From: Fragilaria radians
Lineage: Eukaryota > Bacillariophyta > Fragilariophyceae > Fragilariales > Fragilariaceae
NCBI GenBank assembly: GCA_900642245.1
Contig: CAAAJI010000210.1
Coordinates: forward strand, 16,154 to 49,042
Direction: 5' to 3'
Length of the DNA stretch: 32,889 nucleotides
Each line of letters opens with the position of its first letter. Positions within the stretch are counted from its first letter, which is position 1. Positions 1 through 10,010 of this stretch are shown in pieces. The position numbers were made by a program, and so were the translations under genes. The notes beneath the pieces are model-generated. The model worked only from the letters and a program-made list of their open reading frames with translations. It was not told the DNA's origin and did no database searches.

Positions 1-203
1 TACCATCGCTGAGACATGTATTCAAATTTTGATGTAATCAACAAATGACGGGAGAGAAAATGAAAAACGGAACGAATTACGTTGAGTTTAAGTGCAACTA
101 CTTTTCGTTACTGTAGATGAAATATAGTCACGAATCACGAATCAATCAGATCCAAGAATGAAGGAGACCAAGAAAGACTTGACTATACAAATTCCGTACA
201 CAG

Positions 204-938
204 TTAAGAACATGCCCTCATCATAGCTCCCTCCGCACAAAGTCTTGCAGTATTCTCTGCTACGAGTTGCAAAGTTCTTTCCTGGAGTTGTTTGTTGATA
301 CCAAGGAACCATAATAATTCATAGAAGGCAAACAAAGGTGCGCTTGTAAGAGCCCCACCTAGAGAATCCAACAATGCTGGTTTGGCTCCTTCTATTATTG
401 CATGGCCTGGATGAATCTGTACATACCAAGAGAAGATATGTATCAACGCAGCAATTTTTAGAACACGACCCGTCCCAATCCATGACTTGACTACCTGCTG
501 CTTTTTATGATTTTGCAACTCTTGGTCATATCGTGTCCAATTCACAGCTGTGACATACATCAAATAAACCACCGGAGCATACAATGTTCCTCCAAATGGA
601 TCAATTGACAAATAGAACGTAATATAAAATAAAAACATCACTGCCGCCCAAGATAAGGGGTGGGAGGGTGCTCCCGGAATCGATATTTTCATCTGATATC
701 CCCACCATGGGAGAGGTAGATGAGCATATACTATCATTGCTGACCAAATTATTCCTGGAACACCAAAGAAATGTATTAGCTGATTTAGCGGTTCACGATG
801 ATAAACACCGTAAAATCCCAGAGCATCTTCAATGTTGCGAAACTTTCTAGCAGCCGAAATGACAACTACGATGAGGGAAGCTGCAATAGATTCGGCCAAA
901 ATTAAGCTTGGAGTCCAAGGAAGGTGCAATTGAGACAT
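204..938 (-). CDS. Mpo1-like (DUF962/YGL010w) membrane dioxygenase
   Basis: The product is a 244-residue polytopic membrane protein of the DUF962/Mpo1 family. Characterised yeast Mpo1 is an ER Fe(II)-dependent dioxygenase that shortens 2-hydroxy fatty acids from phytosphingosine breakdown. Seen here: the family's first block FYGVYHREPLNQLIHFFGVP with two His residues nine apart, several hydrophobic segments, a DPFGGTLYAPVVYLMY stretch, and the second block with HPGHAIIEG and PAL. The frame stays open upstream to about 998, but only non-ATG codons occur there, so I chose the ATG at 936-938. About 35 residues precede the conserved core, including a hydrophobic segment. No introns are needed. 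The exact substrate is inferred. The family call is firm because both His-containing blocks are present and in order. Confidence 0.87.
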   Translation of the reverse strand: MSQLHLPWTPSLILAESIAASLIVVVISAARKFRNIEDALGFYGVYHREPLNQLIHFFGVPGIIWSAMIVYAHLPLPWWGYQMKISIPGAPSHPLSWAAVMFLFYITFYLSIDPFGGTLYAPVVYLMYVTAVNWTRYDQELQNHKKQQVVKSWIGTGRVLKIAALIHIFSWYVQIHPGHAIIEGAKPALLDSLGGALTSAPLFAFYELLWFLGINKQLQERTLQLVAENTARLCAEGAMMRACS

Positions 939-1047
939 TATCGCTAATAGAAAGTCGATGATATTCTTTGTTTGGTTTTTCGACACCTGTCGTGTCAAGA
1001 CAAAGTTTCCCGGTAAGGATCAGAATATTCGTTCTTAGGAGTCTTTT

Positions 1048-1215
1048 TTTCATTCTGTTCAGTCAATCAGATTGTGACTATGAGAATCTATGATTTGTTT
1101 TAATATGAATCCTTGATAAGTGCTTCATAGGCGAAGTATTCATTCTTTTTCGAGTCAAATTTCACTTAATAAGATTGTGACTATGGGAAACTATAACTTG
1201 TTTTTCTATTCATCC
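1048..1215. repeat. Imperfect direct duplication, two ~65-bp units
   Basis: The segments at about 1048-1112 and 1150-1215 share the core AGATTGTGACTATG followed by similar AT-rich sequence ending in ATTCATCC or ATGAATCC. The copies lie about 103 bp apart upstream of the Mpo1-like gene. This is a small local duplication in noncoding DNA and no function is visible. Confidence 0.6.
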
Positions 1216-1672
1216 GCCACTATTGCCATACCATGGATTGTCAATAAATCTACCAAGACTTCGGTCATTTTTTGAAGGGGCAGGATCTAAGGCATTAATT
1301 AGTAAAGAGGATATAATATACCCCTCCTCCACCCTATGCTATTAACATCAATACAAGCACTTTTTAAACAATTCAACTTGCTCTAATGGTTTCCATCTAT
1401 AGAACAACCCAAGTTCCAAATATGTCAATGTGCTCCCTAGATTGGAATGGTACCTTATCAATTCAATTTCTAGGCAGAAGGTTGATGCATTTTCATCTTG
1501 ACTAGTGTGTATATGTGATGTCTGCAATATCTGGGAAATTTCACTAGGAGTAAGACAAATAGGCTTTAAGACGAGGATGAAACAATAATGCGCGGCCATC
1601 ATTGGATTTTGATCCTGAGAAACAAATTCATGAAAGTTAACCTTTTTGGCAAGCTGATTGACTGTTAATGAA
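1216..1672. other. Intergenic stretch, no supported gene
   Basis: This lies between the two minus-strand genes at the left of the window. A minus-strand open frame of about 110 codons runs through it and overlaps the 3' end of the phosphatase gene, but it matches no family I recognise and is within what chance allows in AT-rich DNA. It may be 3' UTR of the phosphatase transcript. Confidence 0.5.
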
Positions 1673-2575
1673 TTACATAGTGGCATCAAAGACCAATACA
1701 AAGGATCGTAGTTCGCAATTTTTGTAATCAGACCTCATGTGCATCTCAAATTCCTGGTCACCACAATATGCCAACAAAGGAATATCAGTTTTTCTCAAGG
1801 ATTCTTCTCTATCATCTAAAAATTGAGTCTTCAAAAATGGGACTCCTCCTACTTGACCCCAATTAAAGAAACACCGTAAAAATGCCGAATGCGAGCAGAC
1901 TACTATATTCTTCTCCGATCTCTGAGATAGCCAAGCCAAGAAATGTCGTCCACGATCGGCTATTCGGTATAGCTCACCAGATTCTCGATGACTTTTCCAA
2001 TCAGAACCTAATCTCTCTTCATATGCATTCCAAATGGCATCTTCCTCATCAAGGACATCCGACCAATCTACCGAAGGAAATTCCTCGCGTAAGACTGATG
2101 TCGGTCGTCGCCGGTCACAAGCATAGTTGACTGTTTCTCGAATTGACTCTTGAGCGATGAGAGGACGTACACTAGGAAAGCATAGCAGTGCAGTCTGGAT
2201 ACATCTGGTAAGCGTCGAAGTGACCAATAAGTCAATGGAATCAATAGAAAGTGTCCCTTCCTTTGATGTGAATGCAAACGTTTGACATTGTTCTCTACCT
2301 TTAGGAGTCAAACTTGCATCCAAGTGCTTCATATCATGGTATTCCCTATTCACATTATGATACCCCTCCGCATGTCGTAGGACATGAATCAATTTCACAT
2401 TTTCATACTTTTGTTGCAATGACGTATAGTCGGATATCGGAAAAGCTTGAACTCGCGATGGCAGCTGCGTTGATATTGACATGTAAAGGCGATGTGAGAT
2501 TTGTTTGTGCCCTAGTATAGAATAGGATGAAACCAATGCTACTGATTTCCAAGCAATCGACACAAGTTGCAACAT
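1673..2575 (-). CDS. Histidine phosphatase superfamily (phosphoglycerate mutase-like) protein
   Basis: A 300-residue branch-1 histidine phosphatase. The catalytic pieces are in order: the RHAEG motif (Arg67, His68 as nucleophile), the second arginine in TSTLTRCIQT (Arg124), the RE acid (Glu147) followed by CDRRRP, and the distal histidine in VVCSHSAFLR (His229). The tail ending in NCELRSF resembles the C-terminus of fungal and plant PGM-like phosphatases. The ATG at 2573-2575 starts a 60-residue extension before the core; its first ~30 residues are hydrophobic with few acidic residues, so it could be a targeting peptide. An internal Met32 is an alternative start. The family covers phosphatases of sugar phosphates, small phosphoesters and proteins, so the substrate is unknown. 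No intron is needed. Confidence 0.9.
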   Translation of the reverse strand: MLQLVSIAWKSVALVSSYSILGHKQISHRLYMSISTQLPSRVQAFPISDYTSLQQKYENVKLIHVLRHAEGYHNVNREYHDMKHLDASLTPKGREQCQTFAFTSKEGTLSIDSIDLLVTSTLTRCIQTALLCFPSVRPLIAQESIRETVNYACDRRRPTSVLREEFPSVDWSDVLDEEDAIWNAYEERLGSDWKSHRESGELYRIADRGRHFLAWLSQRSEKNIVVCSHSAFLRCFFNWGQVGGVPFLKTQFLDDREESLRKTDIPLLAYCGDQEFEMHMRSDYKNCELRSFVLVFDATM

Positions 2576-4170
2576 TTAATAATCATGTTTTCACGTTCGA
2601 TAAAAGGCATCGGTTACTGGTTCAGTGATTTACTTACACTAATAAATTGATGCTAAGCAGGAAAAATGAATCCCATGACATGTGTTTTGTATTGTTCTTT
2701 AGCTAACTGATCATTATACTTCTGTATCTCCAGAATTATCAATCTTTTCCTAGATGTTGCTTCTTTTCTTTTCATTAAAAATTCAGGAAATCAGCATAAT
2801 TTTCTTCTTTTGGCCTTGATAAAAGAATTATCACACCGTCCTTGAAATTTGTTATTGTCTTTCTTTTCCTGAAAAAAGCTTCAATATCGTACCTTTAATG
2901 CCCAAACTAAGCCCGTGGTCTCCTCCAATAGCGTTTGGCTTTCTGGATTGAGAATTCTCCAGTATTCCTGTGATCTATAATTTCCGAAACCCCCATTCAA
3001 TTTGCAAGTCAGTAAATGCAAGGACAATCTTGAATTTCTCTGTCATACTACATCACGCTATGCTTAGAATATCTCGACAGTAGATTCGTGTCACGCAATT
3101 TTGATTCACACGCAATTTTATGTTCTATACGTTTGTATTGACCAACTAAAAATCCAGTAACGAGTCATCTTCTCAAAATATTCTTGACAAAAAAATATCT
3201 CCAAAATTAACTACATGCCGATGTTTTTGATCAACAATTTCATTCAGTTATGTTTCTATCAATTTACATGAAAATCTATCTCAATATGTCTTGAAGAAAT
3301 TCTACAATGAATTATAATCTACTTTTCATATAATGACTCTTCAAATCTCTGAAACATATACAATTCCGTGATAGCTTGAATGAGCGTTCGTCTTCTTTCT
3401 TCCTTTTATCTTTACCAAAAATCTTGTGTAGAGTATATATCCTAAATGCAGAACAGAATTTAATTCACTTGCTTCATTAAACATTAGTTTGATGATATAC
3501 CATGGTTAAAAAAGTTCAAGAGCTAAACCTTGTTCAAGTACTCTTCGAGGACATCCACATTCTCTGCAACATAGTACTTTTGATACTCACGCACTTCCTT
3601 CCGTGATTACTTGTTGAGTTTACCTAAGAAATTTCAGTCTTCACCGTTACTTTGCCCACAACTATGGAATTAATGTCTTCTATATCATCAATTATGGGAC
3701 TTGCCTTGTGTCATGTCATACATGAATTACCAACAACAAAACCAAGTTTGCCAATAATAGTCAGTCAGTTAGAGTTTTAAGCAAGATTTTCAGTCAACAT
3801 TCACGGTTAGCATTCTTAAGCCTAGGGATAAGGCCTTAATTCAACAGTAATAGGCTAATTTCATCAATTTCTACCTGCCTAAGCCAACTAAATTAAATGC
3901 AAAACTTCATCTACCAAGTAACATCATCCAATGTATCAAATTTTCTCTTATTCTAGAAACGCTCGTATTGAGTCCAAATCATCATGGAAATGAGTTCAAG
4001 GTCAACTAGAGAGGTCTTTCATGACCTGAGGGGCCACAAATAGGTCCCCAGAAAGTCATCAAAGTTGAAGAACAAAGAACCCTTGCAAGCATCTATGAGA
4101 TCTGTAAATTCTAAAGAATCCATGGATCCAAAAATTATCAAATCATTGCCATCCTTGGAGAAATCTAAGC
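2576..4170. other. Long AT-rich stretch with no supported gene
   Basis: About 1.6 kb is interrupted by stops in all frames. I see no family motif, tRNA or clear repeat. Part of it must be the promoter of the minus-strand phosphatase gene. It runs into the retroelement graveyard on the right. Confidence 0.55.
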
Positions 4171-4300
4171 TAGCTAAACTCTGAACTCCTAGGGAAGGAA
4201 GATATAACGACAATCATGATAATAACTATAACCTAGCTAAACTCTGAAATCCTAGGGAGGGAAAAAATTAATATCAAGACAATAATGGCGATAACTAAAA
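4171..4300. repeat. Tandem duplication, two ~63-bp units
   Basis: The units start at 4171 (CTAGCTAAACTCTGAACTCC) and about 4234 (CTAGCTAAACTCTGAAATCC). Both continue through TAGGGA(A/G)GGA and then an AT-rich stretch with CAAT...ATAACTA. It is a simple local duplication with no coding potential. Confidence 0.65.
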
Positions 4301-4829
4301 CAATTAGTCATCCAAGTCTTATTCTTTGGGTTCTCCAGACTTATCTGTGGGGTTGAAATCTTATTTAAGTTGATTAACTTAGATGAAGGTGCAAGGTTTT
4401 TGATCACATTTATGAATCTTTGTATTGCTAGGAATATGATTCAACTATATGACCAAGTCAATTATGAGGTTACTGATTTTTCTAAACGTCAAGGCCTAAG
4501 GGATCCCATTTTTCAGGATGCAGTTTCCAATGAATTATGTTTGGAAAAGTAAAAATAAAACTGTTTAGGGGAACATTATGACGCTCCAGAAGAGGTGATT
4601 CCATCAATATTCAGCGGTGAAAATGCTCTTTTAGTTGGCAACATTAAAACTTTATTACATGAAATGATGTCTACAATTACGCAAGGAGCTATTGGACTAC
4701 TTAGAAGATCAAGTAAACATCATTGATTGGGTCTACAGTTAATTCAAGATCCAAGAAGAGTGAATAAAATCAAAATGTCTACATCCTAGTTTTAAATCAA
4801 TGGACACCAAGTCTTCTTGCCCATTAGAC

Positions 4830-5640
4830 TTGCACCTCAACCATACATTTGTGCCAATTCCAGAGTTAGATGATACAGATCAGTTTGAAAAGAACCCAAA
4901 GTTTCTAAACAACAAATGCTAGGCCACCCCAATACTTCCATGCATCCAATCGAGGTAAGAGCGGTTGCTAGGATGGCTGCAACAGACGATAGTCGCCAAG
5001 TGCTTAATCCTAGAGTCATTTGGGATGGAAGTTTTGATCGTTTTGATGTTTGAAGGACATTATGGACAAACTGGCGCAGCTTATCATTTTGATCCAGACT
5101 TTCAAGCAGCATACTTTGAAAGAGGATGGAATGTTGCATTAACTGATTGCACACACACATTGTGTGGTGGTAATTGAGCGCATGTCAAGGTGGTATATGA
5201 CGCAGGATCTTCATGCAAAAAAGGATTAATCAAGATGGCATCCGGTCATGATATCCGTAATTTAACCAGTATGAAGCGGATGATAATCAAAATGTGAGGA
5301 TCGAACAGCTTGAAAATGTCAGCACAACCGTTTTCGACAGGCAGTATAGGTTAGCTTTATTAGCCTTAGTTAATGGACAGCAGATCCAAGAGGATTCAGA
5401 TGAAGAATTGGAAGTTGAATAATCTTCCAAGACTGCTATGTATGTAATTAGGCACAGTACCTTCTGAGATCTGGAAGACTCATCCATTAGAAGCAAGCGT
5501 ATTGGTCATTAAATGAACGAAAAAGTCAGCAACAAGAAGATGATAATTTGAAAAGGAGATACAATTCAAGAAATAAAAGTTCTGATTCCAAGATATGTAA
5601 CCAATGCACAAAAATTATGATTTTCCAAATATATCATGGT
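4830..5640 (+). pseudogene. Decayed Ty1/copia gag region
   Basis: Translated fragments on the plus strand read as a copia capsid (gag) of the diatom type but switch frame and carry stops. One frame gives MAATDDSRQVLNPRVIWDG and then FDRFDV before a stop at about 5050. Another frame takes over with EGHYGQTGAAYHFDPDFQAA. Further on (about 5265-5420) comes NVRIEQLENVSTTVFDRQY. A remnant near 5594-5645 (KICNQC...YHGG) could be a broken zinc knuckle. Protease and integrase do not follow: the next ~2.6 kb are other repeats. A short open frame at 4370-4552 upstream may or may not belong. The copia assignment rests on the order and spacing of these motifs. The exact family is not resolved. Confidence 0.7.
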
Positions 5641-5878
5641 GGATCAAAAAATTGAAGATTTTTAGTTGCATATTTATTAGATGTTTAGTGCTTGATTGGG
5701 TTCAGGTGAATAGGTGTCAAACCACAGAATTGATAACTTCAACAACTAAGTTTTTGTTAGAGGTGCTTTTGAAGCAATATTTTGGAACCAGAAATTTGAT
5801 CAATCATTTTGTTCATGATGTCGAAAATCAAGAGTTACATATTTTTGAGCATTTACAGAAAGCGGAATGATATGTTCG

Positions 5879-6297
5879 ATCTAAAATAAAATTAAGCTGT
5901 AAGCTATATTTTTGTGTAAATTGTGAGCCTATAGTTTAATGTACTATTTCTTCCATAGCGATAAAGAAGATTGCTATATTTACCGCTGTGAACTCTTTTT
6001 CTGAACCGTAAAGATGTGCCAAGGATATCCTAACATGTATCTTAACTTCTCTAACATATCAAGGATTTAACAATCAATGATCTTGTTTAGCAAGTCTTAT
6101 ATATCCTTCATAAAAGCAACTGAAAAAATGGTGATGAAAAGTGTCCATAACGAAAAAAACGGAATAATAGTTATAGTTCCAAAAATATCCTTCAAAATGT
6201 AGGATTCGAACCCAGAGCATCGCGATTACTTGACAGTACACAATCAGTTCCACTTCCAACTGATAACACTAAATTATATAAACTATCACAATATCTT
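5879..6297 (-). repeat. SINE-like repeat, copy A (tRNA-like head)
   Basis: About 420 bp match, at roughly 80% by eye, a second copy at 8073-8466 in the same orientation. Read on the minus strand, the head contains a perfect Pol III box B (GGTTCGAATCC, about 6211-6221) preceded by a tRNA-like stretch with TACTGTCAAGTAATCGCGAT and, 5' of that, ATCAGTTGG resembling box A. The acceptor ends do not pair, so it is not a working tRNA gene. The body ends at an AT-rich boundary. This layout is that of a tRNA-derived SINE. No target-site duplication could be found. Confidence 0.6.
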
Positions 6298-6422
6298 AAT
6301 ACTCCCGTAATATCTGACGTTACATCTGATAGAAAGAAACCTCCTCCTTCCTTGAACCTCTAACGGGTAAGTTTTTTAAATATATATATATATCCTAATC
6401 ACTAAAATATAGAAATAAACTT

Positions 6423-6750
6423 TCATTTTTTAATTTCGGGTACACGGAACAACCAGTTCTTGACCAAATAAGGAAATTTTTGATTACTTAAGGGCTTTGT
6501 AAGGATGTCACTGATATTTTCATCACGCTTTACATATGCAAACCTCATCGCTTTAGATGCAATAGCTTCTCGGACACGATGGTACGCGATCGCATTATAC
6601 TTTTTCTTCAGGACACTTGAAGGAACTGATGCATTTAAAACCAATGACATGTTATCTCCTAACATTTGAGTTGGGTCATCTAAATCCACACCTATTGACC
6701 TCAACGTGAACCTTACTTCCAAAATGAGTTCTGTAGCAATCCTTAAATAA
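6423..6750 (-). mobile_element. Ty1/copia RNase H 3' fragment
   Basis: The minus strand encodes the C-terminal ~105 residues of a copia polyprotein without an internal stop: IATELILEVRF, then LGDNMSLVLN with the RNase H aspartate, KKKYNAIAYHRVREAI with the His...Arg-Glu signature, and DENISDILTKPLSNQKF, ending RVPEIKK and a stop. It is much better preserved than the plus-strand copia relics around it and so is probably a younger insertion. The homology stops abruptly near 6750, where a minisatellite begins, so the element is truncated on its 5' side. The A-rich sequence just past the stop fits a polypurine tract region. Confidence 0.85.
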
Positions 6751-6755
6751 AAATT

Positions 6756-7010
6756 TTGAACTTTAAAAACACCGAATAAAAACCGTTGAACTTTAATAGA
6801 TCTTGATAAAAACGTTGAACCTGAGTTGGTAGAAGACAACCACAGCCTGAGAAGTTAAGAAGTACAACTTCAGTTGAACTTGAAATGGTAGAAGACAACC
6901 TCAGCCTGAGTAGTCAAGTAGTACAGCTGTGGTTGAACTTGAAGGTTGGTAGAAGGCAAGAGTGACTTGTGAAGCCGGAAGTACAGTCACAATTGAACTT
7001 GACAGCTTGA
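6756..7010. repeat. Minisatellite, 30-bp units passing into 59-60-bp units
   Basis: The motif (G)TTGAAC recurs at 6756, 6786, 6815, 6874, 6933 and 6993, giving spacings of 30, 29, 59, 59 and 60 bp. The two full 59-bp units share TTGGTAGAAGACAACC-like and CAGCCTGAG-like segments; the third is more diverged. The array abuts the truncated end of the minus-strand copia fragment. Confidence 0.8.
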
Positions 7011-7079
7011 AATCCCAGTAGACACTTCCAATAGAAGAACAGCAAAGAAACACAGCATGCAGGAAGAGAAGGAGTGGGA

Positions 7080-8072
7080 GATCAGGCACAGACGATTGTT
7101 AACTCTGGGTCTGGACCAGATTACCAATTTTATATACTGCTTGGATGGGCCCCGTGAGTGAGGGTAACGTAAAGCAGTCCTACTCAAGTAGATTACACTG
7201 AAGAGAATGAAATTTCAGTCCTTGTGACCTTCCAGTAAAGATGAGTAACCCGGTGGATTCAAATGCCAGCTGCTTTACGTGTTTTAGTTCTGGTGTCAGC
7301 TCACCCAAAATTGCGGAGTTTTGTCCGACTTTGCGCTTGGTCTCTTTTATTGTTCAGGCCTAAGCCTCCACTTGCGCACTATCCACCGTATATAGTATGC
7401 TTTGCAACAACTTCACTCAAAAAGTCAATCCACAAGTGGAAAACCTTAAGATGTGGCTTTTAAGGCATTGTACGTGTCCCAGGCTAAAAGAATAACGGCT
7501 CACCAGGCCCGGGGTTTGTGCTTTCTCAAGGGATTGAGGTTTACTTCTCCATTCTGCAACTACTCCCGTAGCCCTTCAACGCTTTTTTGTTTTCTTCTGT
7601 CTCTCAGCTGGGAGCGTCAACAAGGATTAATCCTTTTAGTTTTAGCTCAAAACTGAATGAAAAGGCGCCAAGTTTTAAGGAGTTTTTTGCTTCTCCCGCA
7701 ATGCGTTTCAAGGTAAGCTTTAAGAGGCTTCTTGCTTCTCCCACAATGATGCCTTTGGTTAAAAGCCAATTGAGCCTAGCGTGGGTTGTACGAAATTGTT
7801 CCCGGCTTGCTATTTTTCTGTAGCCGTGCCGCTAAGATTTATAGAGTTTTCTTGTCTTGTTTTATTGAGTTGTCTCTCTGATGTGTTAGTTGAGTGTTAA
7901 GACCTTTTTAGCAATTTGCAAGAAATGGCAATAAACATACACGCACACAAGTATTGATACAACCAAGAAGAGAAAACAAACAAACATAAGTGCTTTACCT
8001 CTGTAGGTTACCTTTGTGGTTACTCTTGTAGCTGAGGGTGTCTGGGTTGTGATGAACTGGAAAGATAAAATG
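7080..8072. other. GC-richer insert of unknown origin
   Basis: This roughly 1-kb block is visibly richer in GC than the flanks, mainly 7130-7830. It has a TATATAC-type box near 7131 and short overlapping plus-strand frames (about 60-78 codons) that match nothing I recognise. It sits between the minisatellite and SINE-like copy B. It may be LTR or internal sequence of an unidentified element. No gene is claimed. Confidence 0.4.
7670..7748 (+). repeat. Two 34-bp repeats, 45-bp period
   Basis: The copies at 7670-7703 and 7715-7748 share AAG(T/C)TTTAAG and CTTCTCCC(G/A)CAATG. In one plus-strand frame they translate to the related peptides FKEFFASPAM and FKRLLASPTM. The frame is short and shows no other support for being coding. 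Confidence 0.65.
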
Positions 8073-8466
8073 GTTCTAAAAAATTAAGCTATAAATTGTT
8101 TTTGTGTAAATTGTGAATCTATAATTTAATTTACTATTTTCTAATTTGGCGATAAAGAAGATTGCTATATTTACCGCTGTGAACCCTTTTCTGAACCGTT
8201 AAGAAGTGTCAAAGAGATTCTAACATATCAAAGATTTTACAATCAATGATCTTATTTAGCAAGTTTAGATATCCTTGATAAAAGCAACTGAAAAAATGGC
8301 AATGATGAATATCTATAACAAATAAAACGGAATAACTGTTATAGTTCCAAAAAAATACTCAGTAATTTAGGACTCGAACCCAGAGCATTGCGATTACTTG
8401 ACAGTACTCAACTAGTACACCTTTACAGGTAAAACTAAACTATATAACCTATCAGAATATCCTACT
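8073..8466 (-). repeat. SINE-like repeat, copy B (tRNA-like head)
   Basis: Second copy of the repeat at 5879-6297, in the same orientation. It shares the block GCGATAAAGAAGATTGCTAT and, on the minus strand, the head TACTGTCAAGTAATCGCAAT followed by box B GGTTCGAGTCC (about 8372-8382). The region equivalent to box A is more eroded than in copy A. The right boundary is immediately followed by copia reverse transcriptase sequence (from about 8475), so the repeat lies at, or made, a junction inside a copia element. Confidence 0.6.
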
Positions 8467-8474
8467 ATATTTGA

Positions 8475-10010
8475 TTTAGGGAAGGACATTCCCAAAGTAT
8501 ACCAGAAGATTCCATATAATAGAGTATTTGATGCCAATTATTTCTTTAGACATAAAGTAAGACTGGTCGCAGGCTATTGGAGGGTCAATGGAAATGAAGA
8601 CATTTATTCAGGTTGTGCATATATGAACACTATCAGAATTGGGTTCTTCCTATGAGAACTCTACGGATCGTCATGATATGCATCTAACATTTGAAATGCA
8701 TTCTTATATGGAATGACTAAAATAACAGCTGGTCCAGAGTTTGGTACAGCATATTGTGGAAGGAGCGTAATCATTAACAGATCCTTTTATTGTTTGAAGA
8801 CTTCAGCTGCCAGATTATGTGGACATTTAGCACAGCCGCTGCAGCATTTACGATTTATGAAGACAACGCATAAGCATGCTTTATGGATGATTGGCAATAT
8901 TTCACATTATGAGTATTTAGCTGCTTAAGTGGATGACATTCTTCTTTGGAGTAAAGGTCCCATGAAAGTCATCAAGTTTTTAGAAAAGACCTACGTATTG
9001 AAGTTCATTGGCATTCTTGATTGTTATTTGGGAGGGAGCGTGGAGTTGCTGGCAGATTCATGGAAAAATCAAGGGTGAAGACTAGCCATATATCTGCAAG
9101 GACATCCATTCAAAATGTCCTACCAAGGCTTGAGGGTCTTTTTGAAAAGGAATTGAAGCCTAGCAAGATGCCTATGAATGAACTTACCATGATGAAATTG
9201 ATGATACACCGTTGTGCAATGGTGAAGATTATGCGAGGTAAAGATCCATTTTAGGCTGTTGCATTTGGGTACTTCTTTGTTTTATGAAGTTTTGATTTCG
9301 CTTATGTCATTTCAGCGATGAGCAGATTTAGCATAGCAACAAGAAAAGGATATTTGAAGGCACTTAAGAGGATGTTGGCTTACCGTAAGAATTTTACAAA
9401 TGAGAGAGTCTTCATTGACACGTCATATCCGCGTCACTCTGAATATCTAGTTGAAGACCATCCTAATTGGAAAGACTTCTACCCATATAAAGAAGCGGAG
9501 ACACCAAATGTCATTCCTGTGCCAAGGGGACCAAATGTCCGGATGACTGCTTACTTAGATGCTGACCATGCACATGACTAAGCTACTTGAAGATGTATTA
9601 CAGGTATCCTTGTCATGTTGAATAAAGCGCCTAATAGATGGGTCTCGAAACTCCAAAAGACTGATGAGACTTCAATTTATGGTTTATAGTTAGTTGCAGG
9701 AAGAACTGTACTTATAATTGATATCCGTTTCATGCTTAGGACAGTTGGTGTTGACTTAGTAGGGCCAACATTGATGTTTGATAAATATATATGTCTGTAG
9801 TATTTAGTTGTCCCTTCAAGCGTCTTGAAAAAAAGCAAAAGGCAATGGCCTATCGTAGTTCATCGCGGGTAAAGTAATGAAGTTTGCGTATATGAAGAGT
9901 GAAGAAAATGTCATTGACATTCTCACAAAGACCTTAAGTCATAACATGCTTCATCATTTGGTCAACAAGTGTTTTTTTTTGGGTTCCGGAAATTCAGAAG
10001 TGAAAAATAT
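8475..10010 (+). pseudogene. Decayed Ty1/copia reverse transcriptase and RNase H
   Basis: Plus-strand fragments follow the order of a copia RT-RNase H region, broken by stops and frameshifts. They include IPYNRVFDANYFFRHKVRLVAG with EDIYSGCAYMNTIRIGFF; ITAGPEFG and an INRSFYCLKTSAARL-like motif; VDDILLWSKGPMKV, the reverse-transcriptase catalytic DD; then SRFSIATRKGYLKALKRMLAY, TSYPRHSEYLVEDHPNWKDF and VRMTAYLDADHAHD. Last come TGILVMLNKAPNRWVSK and an RNase H tail near 9780-9990. Integrase and protease are absent. Decay is heavier than in the minus-strand fragment at 6423-6750. It may be the 3' half of the same element as the gag relic at 4830-5640, but that is inference. Confidence 0.88.

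Noticed and set aside
1348..1701. Minus-strand open frame of ~117 codons overlapping the 3' end of the phosphatase gene
   Set aside because: It begins at a non-ATG codon, matches no family, and a run of this length is expected about once by chance in this much AT-rich noncoding DNA.
6190..6270. Functional tRNA gene suggested by a perfect box B
   Set aside because: The acceptor and anticodon stems do not pair properly and the same eroded sequence recurs at about 8350-8440 as part of a longer repeat, so it is a tRNA-derived repeat head rather than a tRNA gene.
5879..8466. Direct repeats interpreted as LTRs of a small retrotransposon
   Set aside because: The copies lack TG...CA ends, no primer-binding site follows the left copy, and a Pol III box B within the repeat fits a SINE better. 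The idea is kept only as an alternative in the findings.
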